Of a DNA stretch of 15,327 bases, positions 6,587 to 12,972 are shown one piece after another. The DNA lies in contig JAYPTI010000079.1 of NCBI GenBank assembly GCA_038133505.1, positions 1 through 15,327 of the forward strand. Reading direction: 5' to 3'. How positions within the stretch are numbered: position 1 is the first letter of the stretch; each line of letters starts with the position of its first letter. Origin of the DNA: JAYQUR01 sp038133505 (lineage in GTDB: Bacteria; Pseudomonadota; Alphaproteobacteria; MPNO01; UBA830). The notes beneath the pieces were generated by a model. It worked only from the letters and a program-made list of their open reading frames with translations. It ran no database searches and was not told the DNA's origin. Position numbers and translations under genes: made by a program.

Positions 6587-7150
6587 TCATCGGCCGATGG
6601 AGTCCCTGATTTCCGCCATTTCCGCCTCCGGGATCCCCCGAAAAGCGACGCCCAGGATCACGCCCAGATTAGCCCTGTCGGCATCCGTCGCGACGCGGCC
6701 GGAGCGGGCGAAATAGAGCCCGATATTGGCGGCCGCATCGGCGGCCCGGCGGTTTTCCGCGAGCGAGCCGTCGGCGGCGCGGTCGACGGCGGCGGCGAGC
6801 ATGAGCTGCTCGGTGTGTTCGCAGTCGATCTCGGCCTTCTGGATCCGCTGCCGCAGCGATTCGGCCAGTTCGGCCGGCGCGTTGGCCACACCTCCCTTCA
6901 TCCGCGTGCGCACCGCGCGCAGCGACCGGACCACCTCTTCGTGCCAGTCGGCGACGGCGCCGAGCGCCGCGTCCATCTCCGCATCGTTCAGAACGCCGCG
7001 CCCCGACGCGCCGAGCCAGCTGCAATACAGCAGCACGTTCACGTCGAGCTCGTGGGCTTCCTGCAGCGCGAGGCATGCCGCGCCGACGCCCTCGCTCATA
7101 TAGACGTCGAGCGAAAAGTCCCAGAACGGGTGGTCGGGAAACTCGGCCAA
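6587..7150 (-). CDS. TIGR02444 family protein
   Basis: 187 residues. The opening FPDHPFWDFSLDVYMSEGVG followed by ACLALQEAHELDVNVLLYCSW is the signature of the TIGR02444 family, uncharacterised helical proteins of Proteobacteria. A conserved W(LG) segment and the WHEEVVRSLRAVRTRMKGG block complete the match. No signal peptide or membrane helix is seen, so it is probably cytoplasmic. The start is a TTG at 7150, supported by AGGAG (revcomp of 7158-7162) at 7 nt spacing; no ATG or GTG fits better. The phosphofructokinase gene ends only 27 nt upstream, so the two are very likely one transcript. The functional link to glycolysis is unknown. Confidence 0.82.
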   Translation of the reverse strand: MAEFPDHPFWDFSLDVYMSEGVGAACLALQEAHELDVNVLLYCSWLGASGRGVLNDAEMDAALGAVADWHEEVVRSLRAVRTRMKGGVANAPAELAESLRQRIQKAEIDCEHTEQLMLAAAVDRAADGSLAENRRAADAAANIGLYFARSGRVATDADRANLGVILGVAFRGIPEAEMAEIRDSIGR

Positions 7151-7177
7151 ATCCTCTCTCCTGCCGTGAAAGCCTGT

Positions 7178-8266
7178 TCAGGCGTCGCCGATATAGATGC
7201 CGAGGCCGCGCGCCGTATGCGCGATGACGCCCTTCGGATCGACGGTATGATAACCCGATATCCCGTCCTGGAGCGGGACATCGATGCATTCGCGGTTGGA
7301 CCATGCGACCATCCGGTCGAACCGCTGCTCGGCGACCAGATCGACCGCGTGCACGCCGAAGGCGGACGCGAAGAACCGGTCGCGCGGGCTGGGCGCGCCG
7401 CCGCGCTGCACGTGGCCGAGCACGGTGACCCGCGTCTCCGAGCCGGTCGACGCCTCGATCAGCTCGCCGACCCGGTCGCCGACGCCGCCGAGCCGGATCG
7501 CCCCTTCCTCGCGTTCCTTGCCGACGGTCACGCCGCCGGGAAGACGCGCCGCCTCCGCGACGATTACCAGCGCGAAATTCCGGCCGGTCTCGTAGACTTT
7601 CTCGATGCGCGCGGCGAGTCCCTCGACCGACCAGTCGATCTCCGGGATCAGGATCGCGTCCGCGCCGCCCGAAATCCCGGCAGACAGCGCGATATGCCCG
7701 GCGTCGCGGCCCATCACTTCCAGGACCATGACGCGGCTGTGGCTGGCCGCCGTCGGCTGCAGCCGGTCGAGCGCCTCGGTCGCCACGTCGACGGCGGTGA
7801 CATAGCCGATCGAGTTCTCGGTGACGCCCACGTCGTTGTCGATGGTCTTCGGGATACCGATCACGTTGAGGTCGCCGCGCTGCGCGATCCGGCGGATGAT
7901 ATCGAGGCTGCCGTCACCGCCGATGGCGATCAGCGCGTCCAGCCCGAGCTGCCGGTACCCGTCGACGATCTCGTCGACCCTGTCCTTGACCGTGCCGTCG
8001 GGCATGCGGAAAGCGAACGGATCTCCCCGGTTGACCGATCCCAGGATCGTCCCACCCATTCGAAGGATATGTCCCGTGAAGATGCGTTCGGACAGCTCCT
8101 CGTAATCGAGGGGCCGTTCCATGAGGCCGCGGGTCCCGTTGTGGATGCCGAAAACGCGGTAGCCGTAGCCGTCGATGGCCCGGTGGACCACCGCCCGTAT
8201 CGCGGCATTGAGGCCTGCACAGTCTCCGCCGCTGGTAAGTACTCCGATTCGTTTCGCTTCCGTCAC
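7178..8266 (-). CDS. pfkA: 6-phosphofructokinase, ATP- or PPi-dependent (mixed donor-site residues)
   Basis: 362 residues, starting at a GTG (8266) with GGAG 5 nt upstream. It phosphorylates fructose 6-phosphate to the 1,6-bisphosphate. GVLTSGGDCAGLNAAIRAVV (8-27) is the PFK N-terminal motif, GGDGS (116-120) binds the donor, PKTIDND (139-145) holds the catalytic Asp pair, MGRDAGHIAL (185-194) binds the sugar phosphate, and GHVQRGGAPSPRDR lies near the C-terminus. Classical ATP enzymes have Gly at both donor-site positions (GGDG and PGTIDND); PPi enzymes have Asp and Lys (GGDD, PKTIDND). This protein has Gly at the first and Lys at the second, as in group III enzymes of actinobacterial type, where either donor is used. 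The donor therefore cannot be decided from sequence. It is the first gene of a unit with the TIGR02444 gene. Confidence 0.92.
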   Translation of the reverse strand: MTEAKRIGVLTSGGDCAGLNAAIRAVVHRAIDGYGYRVFGIHNGTRGLMERPLDYEELSERIFTGHILRMGGTILGSVNRGDPFAFRMPDGTVKDRVDEIVDGYRQLGLDALIAIGGDGSLDIIRRIAQRGDLNVIGIPKTIDNDVGVTENSIGYVTAVDVATEALDRLQPTAASHSRVMVLEVMGRDAGHIALSAGISGGADAILIPEIDWSVEGLAARIEKVYETGRNFALVIVAEAARLPGGVTVGKEREEGAIRLGGVGDRVGELIEASTGSETRVTVLGHVQRGGAPSPRDRFFASAFGVHAVDLVAEQRFDRMVAWSNRECIDVPLQDGISGYHTVDPKGVIAHTARGLGIYIGDA

Positions 8267-8354
8267 GTGTCTCCGCCTGGTTGGAGAATTCCGCCCGCTT
8301 CACAGTAACAGTGCCTGAGGGATTCTGCTATCATCCGGCCGAAGCTGCATCGGA

Positions 8355-8567
8355 ATGGCAGGGAATATGGGCGAAGAAGAAGCCCTGCGGCAGAAGCTGA
8401 CCGAACTGGAACTCGAACACCGGGATCTCGACGACGTCATTGCGCGCCTTACCGAGCGGGCGCCCTATGACCAGCTCCAGCTGCAACGTCTCAAGAAGAG
8501 GAAGCTCGTTCTGAAGGATCAGATCTCGCGGATAGAGGGAAAACTCTATCCCGACATCATTGCGTGA
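8355..8567 (+). CDS. DUF465 (YdcH-like) small protein, second copy
   Basis: 70 residues. ELELEHRDLDDVIARLTER and LQLQRLKKRKLVLKDQISRI give the two-helix DUF465 pattern (EHxxLDxxIxxL, then LKKxKLxLKDxI). This copy matches the family consensus more closely than the 55-residue copy at 6325-6492. The ATG at 8355 is used here; an in-frame ATG at 8367 has AGGGA just upstream and could be the true start (66 residues). It is divergent from the phosphofructokinase gene (88 nt apart) and convergent with the GGDEF gene. Function is unknown; cytoplasmic. Confidence 0.88.
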   Translation: MAGNMGEEEALRQKLTELELEHRDLDDVIARLTERAPYDQLQLQRLKKRKLVLKDQISRIEGKLYPDIIA

Positions 8568-8577
8568 TCGCTGCCCC

Positions 8578-8607
8578 GACGGCGGCGGAGAGCGCCGTCA
8601 GACGTTT
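8578..8607 (+). terminator. Weak hairpin terminator after the DUF465 gene
   Basis: GACGGCG (8578-8584) pairs with CGCCGTC (8593-8599) around an 8-nt loop, with a TTTT run beginning near 8604. It overlaps the stop codon of the convergent GGDEF gene. The T run is short and not directly adjacent, so this is tentative. Confidence 0.35.
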
Positions 8608-9317
8608 TCCCGCTTTTTCGCAGTCTTGTTTTCGTACATCGCCCGGTCGGCCGCTTCGAGCGCCGCACCGGCATCCGCGCCGCCGCGGATGGTATGAACG
8701 CCGAAGGCGACTTTCAGCGGGATTTTCTCGCCTTCCCAGTCCCGAGGATCGCCGGCGATCGCCTCGACGAGCTGCTCCCCCTTCGCCTTGGCGGCATTCT
8801 CGTCCGCATGGGACAGCATGACGCCGAATTCGTCGCCGCCGAGACGGCCGACGATGTCGGATTCGCGGACGTTCGCCGCGAGGATTTGCGCGACCTTCAG
8901 GATGACCGCGTCGCCCGCGGCATGTCCCTTGGTGTCGTTGATCTGCTTGAGCCCGTTGACGTCGAAATAGATGACGCTGGAGGCGGTGCCGTAGCGTTCG
9001 GCGAGCGACAGGTTGCGCGTCAGCTCGCGGAGGAAGGCGCGCCGGTTCGCGACCGGCGTAAGCGAATCCTGGTCGGCGAGCTATTCGAGATACTCGATCC
9101 GCGAGCGGCTGTCCTCCAGCTCCTGACGCATCCGGTCCACTTCCTCCATCAGTTTCATGATGGCTTCCTGGACCTTCGGCGTCAGTTCGTTCGCCGGGAT
9201 GCCGAGAAAGGAAGCAGCGTCCTCCGGACGACTGCTGCCGGCACTGGCCTTGCTCGCTTTCTGGTACGAGCGGACACCTGAAACCGGGGCGGGCCGCTGC
9301 GTATTGTCTATGCGCAT
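8598..9317 (-). pseudogene. Diguanylate cyclase (GGDEF) gene interrupted by in-frame TAG
   Basis: One frame spans 8598-9317 and is broken only by a TAG at 9083-9081. Before it lie 78 residues: MRIDNTQRPAPVSGVRSYQK, then ASFLGIPANELTPKVQEAIM and a coiled coil EEVDRMRQELEDSRSRIEYLE. After it the frame continues straight into LADQDSLTPVANRRAF, the conserved entry to GGDEF domains, then VIYFDVNGLKQINDTKGHAAGD and the intact RLGGDEFGVML active-site loop, ending AADRAMYENKTAKKRENV. The TAG falls where CAG, AAG or GAG (one base away) would be normal. No good start codon lies between the TAG and the GGDEF loop; the first ATG is in the loop region (8819). An intact protein would make cyclic di-GMP. 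Starts at 9326 (ATG) or 9347 (TTG) are also possible. It may be a recent nonsense mutation or a sequencing error. Confidence 0.82.
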
Positions 9318-9400
9318 ATGTCGCATCCGTCGCTGCGTTTCGCCCAATCGTTAACACCGCTTCGGTTAACAAATAGTTGAGAATCCCGGATTTCTGCGGT

Positions 9401-9428
9401 TTGCGCCGTCCGGGGAAGCCCTTATAAT
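9401..9428 (+). promoter_or_regulatory. Predicted promoter of purEK
   Basis: A perfect -10 TATAAT (9423-9428) is preceded at 16 bp by TTGCGC (9401-9406), a weak -35. Transcription would start near 9435, giving a leader of about 80 nt before purE. I see no purine riboswitch-like fold or clear PurR operator in the leader. Confidence 0.5.
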
Positions 9429-9516
9429 GCGGCCCGGCCGCCGATCCCTGCCGGGTTTGGCGGCACGGTCGTTTCTGAAGGGTCGAACGGAATATTCCGG
9501 GAGTAACGGGGAAAAA

Positions 9517-10029
9517 ATGGCGACGCGAGCCAGGACAGTGAAAAAGGCGCCGGTCGTCGGCATTATCATGGGCAGCCGGTCCGACTGGCCCACGATGAAA
9601 CACGCCGCCGACATGCTGAAGATCATGGGCGTCGCGCACAAAACCCGGGTGGTTTCCGCCCACCGGACGCCCGACCGCCTCGTCGAATACGCCAAATCCG
9701 CCGCCGACCGCGGCCTTCAGGTCATCGTTGCCGGCGCGGGCGGCGCGGCCCACCTGCCGGGCATGGTCGCCTCCATGACGACGCTTCCCGTCCTCGGCGT
9801 GCCGGTCGAGAGCCGTGCGCTCAAGGGCCTCGACAGCCTGCTGTCGATCGCCCAGATGCCGGGCGGCGTTCCCGTCGGCACGCTGGCCATCGGCGAAGCG
9901 GGCGCCAAGAACGCCGGCATCCTCGCAGCCTCGATCATCGCGCTCGGCGATCCGGCGGTGGCCAAGAAGCTCGCCGCCTGGCGGGCGAAACAGACCGCCG
10001 ACGTCCCGGAAAAACCGACAGGCCGCTGA
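9517..10029 (+). CDS. purE: 5-(carboxyamino)imidazole ribonucleotide mutase PurE
   Basis: 170 residues from the ATG at 9517, which has GGGGA about 5 nt upstream; the frame is open further 5' (ATG 9427), but that part overlaps the -10 box and lacks similarity. Class I PurE motifs: GIIMGSRSDWPTMKHA (15-30), VVSAHRTPDR (45-54) with the catalytic His49, AGAGGAAHLPGMVAS (72-86) and MPGGVPVGTLAIG (114-126). It converts N5-carboxyaminoimidazole ribonucleotide to CAIR in de novo purine synthesis, as a cytoplasmic octamer. purK, which makes its substrate, begins 5 nt after the stop, so the two steps are encoded in one transcript. The call is secure. Confidence 0.97.
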   Translation: MATRARTVKKAPVVGIIMGSRSDWPTMKHAADMLKIMGVAHKTRVVSAHRTPDRLVEYAKSAADRGLQVIVAGAGGAAHLPGMVASMTTLPVLGVPVESRALKGLDSLLSIAQMPGGVPVGTLAIGEAGAKNAGILAASIIALGDPAVAKKLAAWRAKQTADVPEKPTGR

Positions 10030-10034
10030 GCCAG

Positions 10035-11111
10035 ATGGCGGACGCGCTTCCCCCCGGATCGGTAATCGGCATTCTGGGCGGCGGCCAGCTCGGCCGCATG
10101 GCGGCCCTGTCGGCGGCCCGGCTCGGCTACCGCTGCCACATCTTCAGCCCCGACGCCGACGCACCGGCGAAGGAGGTGTCCGCCTTCGAGACGACCGCGC
10201 CCTACGAAGACACCGCGGCGGCCGAGGCGTTCGCCCGCGCCGTCGATGTCGTCACCTTCGAATTCGAGAACGTGCCCGACGCGACGCTCGCCGCCATATC
10301 GGCGCACGTGCCGGTGCGGCCGGGCGTCGACAGCCTGCACGTCTCGCAGGACCGCGCCATCGAAAAGGCGTTCATGGACGACAACGGCATCGGCACGGCG
10401 CCGTGGGCGGAAGTGAACGCCGCCCGCGACCTCGAAGCCGCAGCGGCGAAGACGGGCCTGCCCGCCATTCTCAAGACCGCGCGGTTCGGCTACGACGGCA
10501 AGGGTCAGGCGCGCGTCGACGGCGCGGACGGTCTCTTGACGGCCTGGGCGGCCATCGGCGAACAGCGCGCCGTGCTGGAAGGCTTCGTCGATTTCGAGCG
10601 CGAGATTTCCGTCATCGTCGCGCGCGGCCTGTCCGGCGAGACCGCCGCCTACGTGCCGGTCGACAACGTTCACCGCGACCACATCCTCCATACGACGACC
10701 GCGCCCTCCACGGTGGCGCCAGAAATTGCGGACATGGCGCGCGACATCGCCGGGCGCGTGGCGACGACGCTCGATCTCGTGGGGCTGCTGGCGGTCGAGA
10801 TGTTCGTCACACGCGACGGCGGCGTGCTCGTCAACGAGATCGCGCCCCGGCCCCACAATTCCGGCCACTGGACGATGGACGCCTGCGCCGTCAGCCAGTT
10901 CGAGCAGTTCGTCCGCGCCGTCGCGGGCCTGCCGCTCGGCGACCCGGCGCGCCATTCGGATGCGGTGATGACCAACCTGATCGGCGACGAGGCCGACGCC
11001 TGGCCGGCGCTATTGGCCGAACCGGGCGCGTGCCTGCATCTCTATGGGAAGACGGAGAGCCGTGCCGGCCGCAAGATGGGCCACGTCAACCGGCTCACGC
11101 CGATCAAGTAG
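10035..11111 (+). CDS. purK: N5-carboxyaminoimidazole ribonucleotide synthase PurK
   Basis: 358 residues, normal for the family. ATP-grasp enzyme that makes N5-CAIR from AIR, bicarbonate and ATP, feeding PurE. GILGGGQLGRMAALSAARLG (12-31) is the N-terminal nucleotide-binding motif, VVTFEFENVP (72-81) contacts AIR, LKTARFGYDGKGQ (146-158) is the ATP-grasp loop, and NEIAPRPHNSGHWT (267-280) is the Mg-binding and catalytic block. It follows purE by 5 nt with little Shine-Dalgarno sequence, suggesting translational coupling. It is convergent with coq9 and separated from it by a long inverted repeat. The call is secure. Confidence 0.97.
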   Translation: MADALPPGSVIGILGGGQLGRMAALSAARLGYRCHIFSPDADAPAKEVSAFETTAPYEDTAAAEAFARAVDVVTFEFENVPDATLAAISAHVPVRPGVDSLHVSQDRAIEKAFMDDNGIGTAPWAEVNAARDLEAAAAKTGLPAILKTARFGYDGKGQARVDGADGLLTAWAAIGEQRAVLEGFVDFEREISVIVARGLSGETAAYVPVDNVHRDHILHTTTAPSTVAPEIADMARDIAGRVATTLDLVGLLAVEMFVTRDGGVLVNEIAPRPHNSGHWTMDACAVSQFEQFVRAVAGLPLGDPARHSDAVMTNLIGDEADAWPALLAEPGACLHLYGKTESRAGRKMGHVNRLTPIK

Positions 11112-11123
11112 ATTCAGCCGGTT

Positions 11124-11194
11124 CCGGCCCGCTCGCCCTCCCGGCCACCCATGAGGATACTGGCGTTGGGTGGCCGAGAGGGGGAGCGGGCTGG
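11124..11194. repeat. Long inverted repeat between convergent purK and coq9
   Basis: Arms 11124-11151 and 11167-11194 pair over 28 positions with two mismatches and one G-T pair, around a 15-nt loop. It starts 13 nt after the purK stop and ends 14 nt before the coq9 stop. There is no T run after either arm, so it is not a standard Rho-independent terminator. It may act as a 3' stabilising or bidirectional stop element, or be a dispersed palindromic repeat. Confidence 0.8.
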
Positions 11195-11207
11195 CGCAGA
11201 AATAAAC

Positions 11208-11879
11208 TTAAATACGACCGGACCCGTAACGCTTCTCGACGACGTCGCGCACGATGCGGAACGGGTTCGGGAACCGGCCGCCCGCGCCTTCGACCCGGCG
11301 GCGCGCGCCGTGCAGCCGCATCACGTCGGCGATGCGGCGTTCCAGAAAGTGGTGCGTCGCGACGAAATCCTCGCTGCCGTCGTCGAGCCAGTAGAGGGTC
11401 GTCGAGGCGACGACGCCCGCCAGCAGGCCGCGCTTGGTATAGAACGAGAAATCCGCCGCCCGGTCGCCCGCCGCGTACCAGATATCGTCGACGGTGCGAT
11501 ACAGAAGCTTCGCGCCGAGCGGCGCGTTGACCGGCAGCGCGAGGAACGACAGCCCGCGGCGCACCGCCTCGCGATGCGGCATCAGCTCGTGCAGCCTCAA
11601 CTCGACGGCGAGCATCACACGTTCGTGCATCCGAAGCCCGTCCGTTTCGGCCGCTTCGAACGCCGCAGTCATCCGCGCATCGGCGCGCCGCGAAAAGAAG
11701 GCCAGCGCCTGCGCCGCGCCCTTCGGAAAGATCTCGCGCACCGCGCCGGGGTCTATCCCGAGATCCCGGGCGCCGGCCCGCAGCGCCGCACCGGTCCAAC
11801 CGTCGAATGCGACGTGCGGCAACGCCGCGTCGAGAAGCTCGTGCCTTTCGATCCGGGGCTCGGCGGTCTCGTCGCTCAC
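11208..11879 (-). CDS. coq9: COQ9 family protein (ubiquinone biosynthesis)
   Basis: 223 residues from a GTG at 11879; the frame is open farther upstream but that part lies inside def. ERHELLDAALPHVAFDGWTG, then ALAFFSRRADARM, and VNAPLGAKLLYRTVDDIWYA with AGDRAADFSFYTKRGLLAGV are the hallmark COQ9 segments; the last carries the lipid-binding helix region and the DxSxYTKR motif. COQ9 proteins have a TetR-like helical fold and bind isoprenoid lipids to help the hydroxylation steps of ubiquinone synthesis; they are shared by mitochondria and Alphaproteobacteria. The start overlaps the def stop by 4 nt (GTGA), so translation is probably coupled. The C-terminus ends in a basic helix (FRIVRDVVEKRYG). 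The family call is strong. Confidence 0.92.
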   Translation of the reverse strand: MSDETAEPRIERHELLDAALPHVAFDGWTGAALRAGARDLGIDPGAVREIFPKGAAQALAFFSRRADARMTAAFEAAETDGLRMHERVMLAVELRLHELMPHREAVRRGLSFLALPVNAPLGAKLLYRTVDDIWYAAGDRAADFSFYTKRGLLAGVVASTTLYWLDDGSEDFVATHHFLERRIADVMRLHGARRRVEGAGGRFPNPFRIVRDVVEKRYGSGRI

Positions 11880-12454
11880 TCGGCCTCGCCCTCGGCATCG
11901 TTCGCCGCCACCTGCGCCGTCGCGTATTCCATGAAATTCTTGAGTTCCTCGTTGAACGAGAGCAGCGACAGATCGGTCATCCTCATCGGAAACAGCACGC
12001 CGTCGAGATGGTCGATCTCGTGCTGGACGACGCGCGCGTGGAAGTTCGTCGCCTCGCGCTCGACCGGCTGGCCGTTGGGCAGGTAGCCGCGATAGACGAT
12101 CCGCGTGTAGCGCGGCACCGCGCCGGTGATGCCGGGGATCGACAGGCACCCCTCCCAGCCGAGCGCCATGTCGTCGTCGATCGGCTCGAACTCGGGATTG
12201 ATGACGGCCGTCAGCGGCGAGAAATCGCTTTCCAGCTCCTGCTCCTCGCCGCGCTCGCGGGGCGACTTGAAGATGATCACCCGGCGGCCCTCGTAGACCT
12301 GGGGCGCGGCCAGCCCGACCCCGGTCGCGTCTTCCATGGTCTCGACCATGTTTTCGACGAGCGCGCGCACGTCCATCGCCGACGGGTCGGCAATGGCTTC
12401 GGCCCGCGTCAGGAGCACGGGATGGCCCATTCGGGCGATTTTGAGCAAAGTCAT
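11876..12454 (-). CDS. def: Peptide deformylase
   Basis: 192 residues. It removes the formyl group from the N-terminal methionine of new proteins. All three family motifs are intact: GVGLAAPQ (45-52), EGCLS (101-105) and QHEIDHLDG (144-152). Cys103, His145 and His149 bind the metal and Glu146 is catalytic. The C-terminal tail (about 169-192) is acidic and Ala-rich. The ATG at 12454 has GGAG about 12 nt upstream. It is followed by coq9 with a 4-nt overlap rather than by fmt, its common partner, so this may be one of two or more deformylase genes (inference). It is divergent from rpsU, which places it in a translation-related neighbourhood. Confidence 0.96.
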   Translation of the reverse strand: MTLLKIARMGHPVLLTRAEAIADPSAMDVRALVENMVETMEDATGVGLAAPQVYEGRRVIIFKSPRERGEEQELESDFSPLTAVINPEFEPIDDDMALGWEGCLSIPGITGAVPRYTRIVYRGYLPNGQPVEREATNFHARVVQHEIDHLDGVLFPMRMTDLSLLSFNEELKNFMEYATAQVAANDAEGEAE

Positions 12455-12537
12455 AGGCTTAGGGGCTCCGGATCGGCTGTCGGCACTGTTTAACAGACAA
12501 TGGCGTTAAGGACTTTAAAATCAAGTCCGCTTTATGT

Positions 12538-12577
12538 TATAAGCCCTTATCAAGAACCGGCGGAAACGCCGGTTTTC
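12538..12577 (+). promoter_or_regulatory. rpsU promoter -10 and 5' leader hairpin
   Basis: TATAAG (12538-12543) could serve as a -10 box. Just downstream AACCGGCG (12555-12562), the GNRA loop GAAA, then CGCCGGTT (12567-12574) form a perfect 8-bp hairpin followed by TT and a T-rich stretch. Near the predicted 5' end it could stabilise the rpsU message or attenuate it. No clear -35 box is visible. The rest of the 12455-12688 gap shows no gene I would call. Confidence 0.4.
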
Positions 12578-12688
12578 GCTGTTTTCGGCATTTCGCCCGG
12601 CAGCGGCCAAAGCGATGTATATTGAGATACGCGAGCTTCGCCGGGAGGTGCCGGTGAAGTTGTTCGCCCGAAAGGAGAAGAACCGGCT

Positions 12689-12892
12689 GTGGAAGTTTCC
12701 GTACGCGACAACGATGTGGATCAGGCGCTCCGCGCCCTGAAGAAGAAAATGCAGCGCGAAGGCATCTTTCGCGAGATGAAGATGCGCCGCTCCTACGAGA
12801 AGCCGTCCGAACGCCGCGCCCGTGAAAAGGCCGAGGCGATCCGGCGTGCCCGCAAGCTGGAGCGCAAGCGGCTGGAGCGCGAAGGCTTCTGA
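12689..12892 (+). CDS. rpsU: 30S ribosomal protein S21 (bS21)
   Basis: 67 residues starting at a GTG. VSVRDNDVDQALRALKKKM at the start and GIFREMKMRRSYEKPSERRA in the middle are the bS21 signature, followed by a very basic helix (EAIRRARKLERKRL). It sits in the small subunit near the anti-Shine-Dalgarno end of 16S rRNA and helps initiation. AAGGAG (12672-12677) precedes the GTG by 11 nt, rather far. No ATG fits in frame. A strong terminator follows. In many Alphaproteobacteria rpsU lies next to coq9, as here. The call is very secure. Confidence 0.96.
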   Translation: MEVSVRDNDVDQALRALKKKMQREGIFREMKMRRSYEKPSERRAREKAEAIRRARKLERKRLEREGF

Positions 12893-12916
12893 GCCCGCGA
12901 TCGCCGTAACGAACAG

Positions 12917-12942
12917 AAAGGCCGCTTCGTGCGGCCTTTTTT
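12917..12942 (+). terminator. Rho-independent terminator of rpsU
   Basis: AAAGGCCGC (12917-12925) and GCGGCCTTT (12931-12939) form a perfect 9-bp stem around TTCGT, followed by more T residues to 12942. It lies 24 nt after the rpsU stop. Confidence 0.92.
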
Positions 12943-12956
12943 GTTGGGCGGAACCC

Positions 12957-12962
12957 TATAAA
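12957..12962 (+). promoter_or_regulatory. -10-like box close to methyltransferase start
   Basis: TATAAA (12957-12962) lies only 10 nt before the ATG at 12973. Transcription starting 6-8 nt downstream would leave a leader of a few bases and no Shine-Dalgarno sequence (the bases before the ATG are pyrimidine-rich), so the message may be leaderless. The -35 region falls in the rpsU terminator and is poor. Confidence 0.35.
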
Positions 12963-12972
12963 CTCCCTTTCC

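Noticed and set aside
6287..8308. 673-codon plus-strand open frame across the TIGR02444 and phosphofructokinase genes
   Set aside because: Its length comes from codon bias of the two real minus-strand genes. The translation is Arg/Asp/His/Val-rich without a domain and it runs over the DUF465 gene and terminator.
9350..9370. Two GTTAAC hexamers upstream of purE as a CtrA site
   Set aside because: The TTAA half-sites are 11 bases apart, not the 7 needed for CtrA.
9815..11530. 571-codon plus-strand open frame across purE, purK and coq9
   Set aside because: Very Arg-rich translation with no motif, overlapping three confidently identified genes.
12490..12518. Several TTAA half-sites between def and rpsU as a CtrA site
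   Set aside because: The spacings are 12 and 5 bases; none gives TTAA-N7-TTAA.
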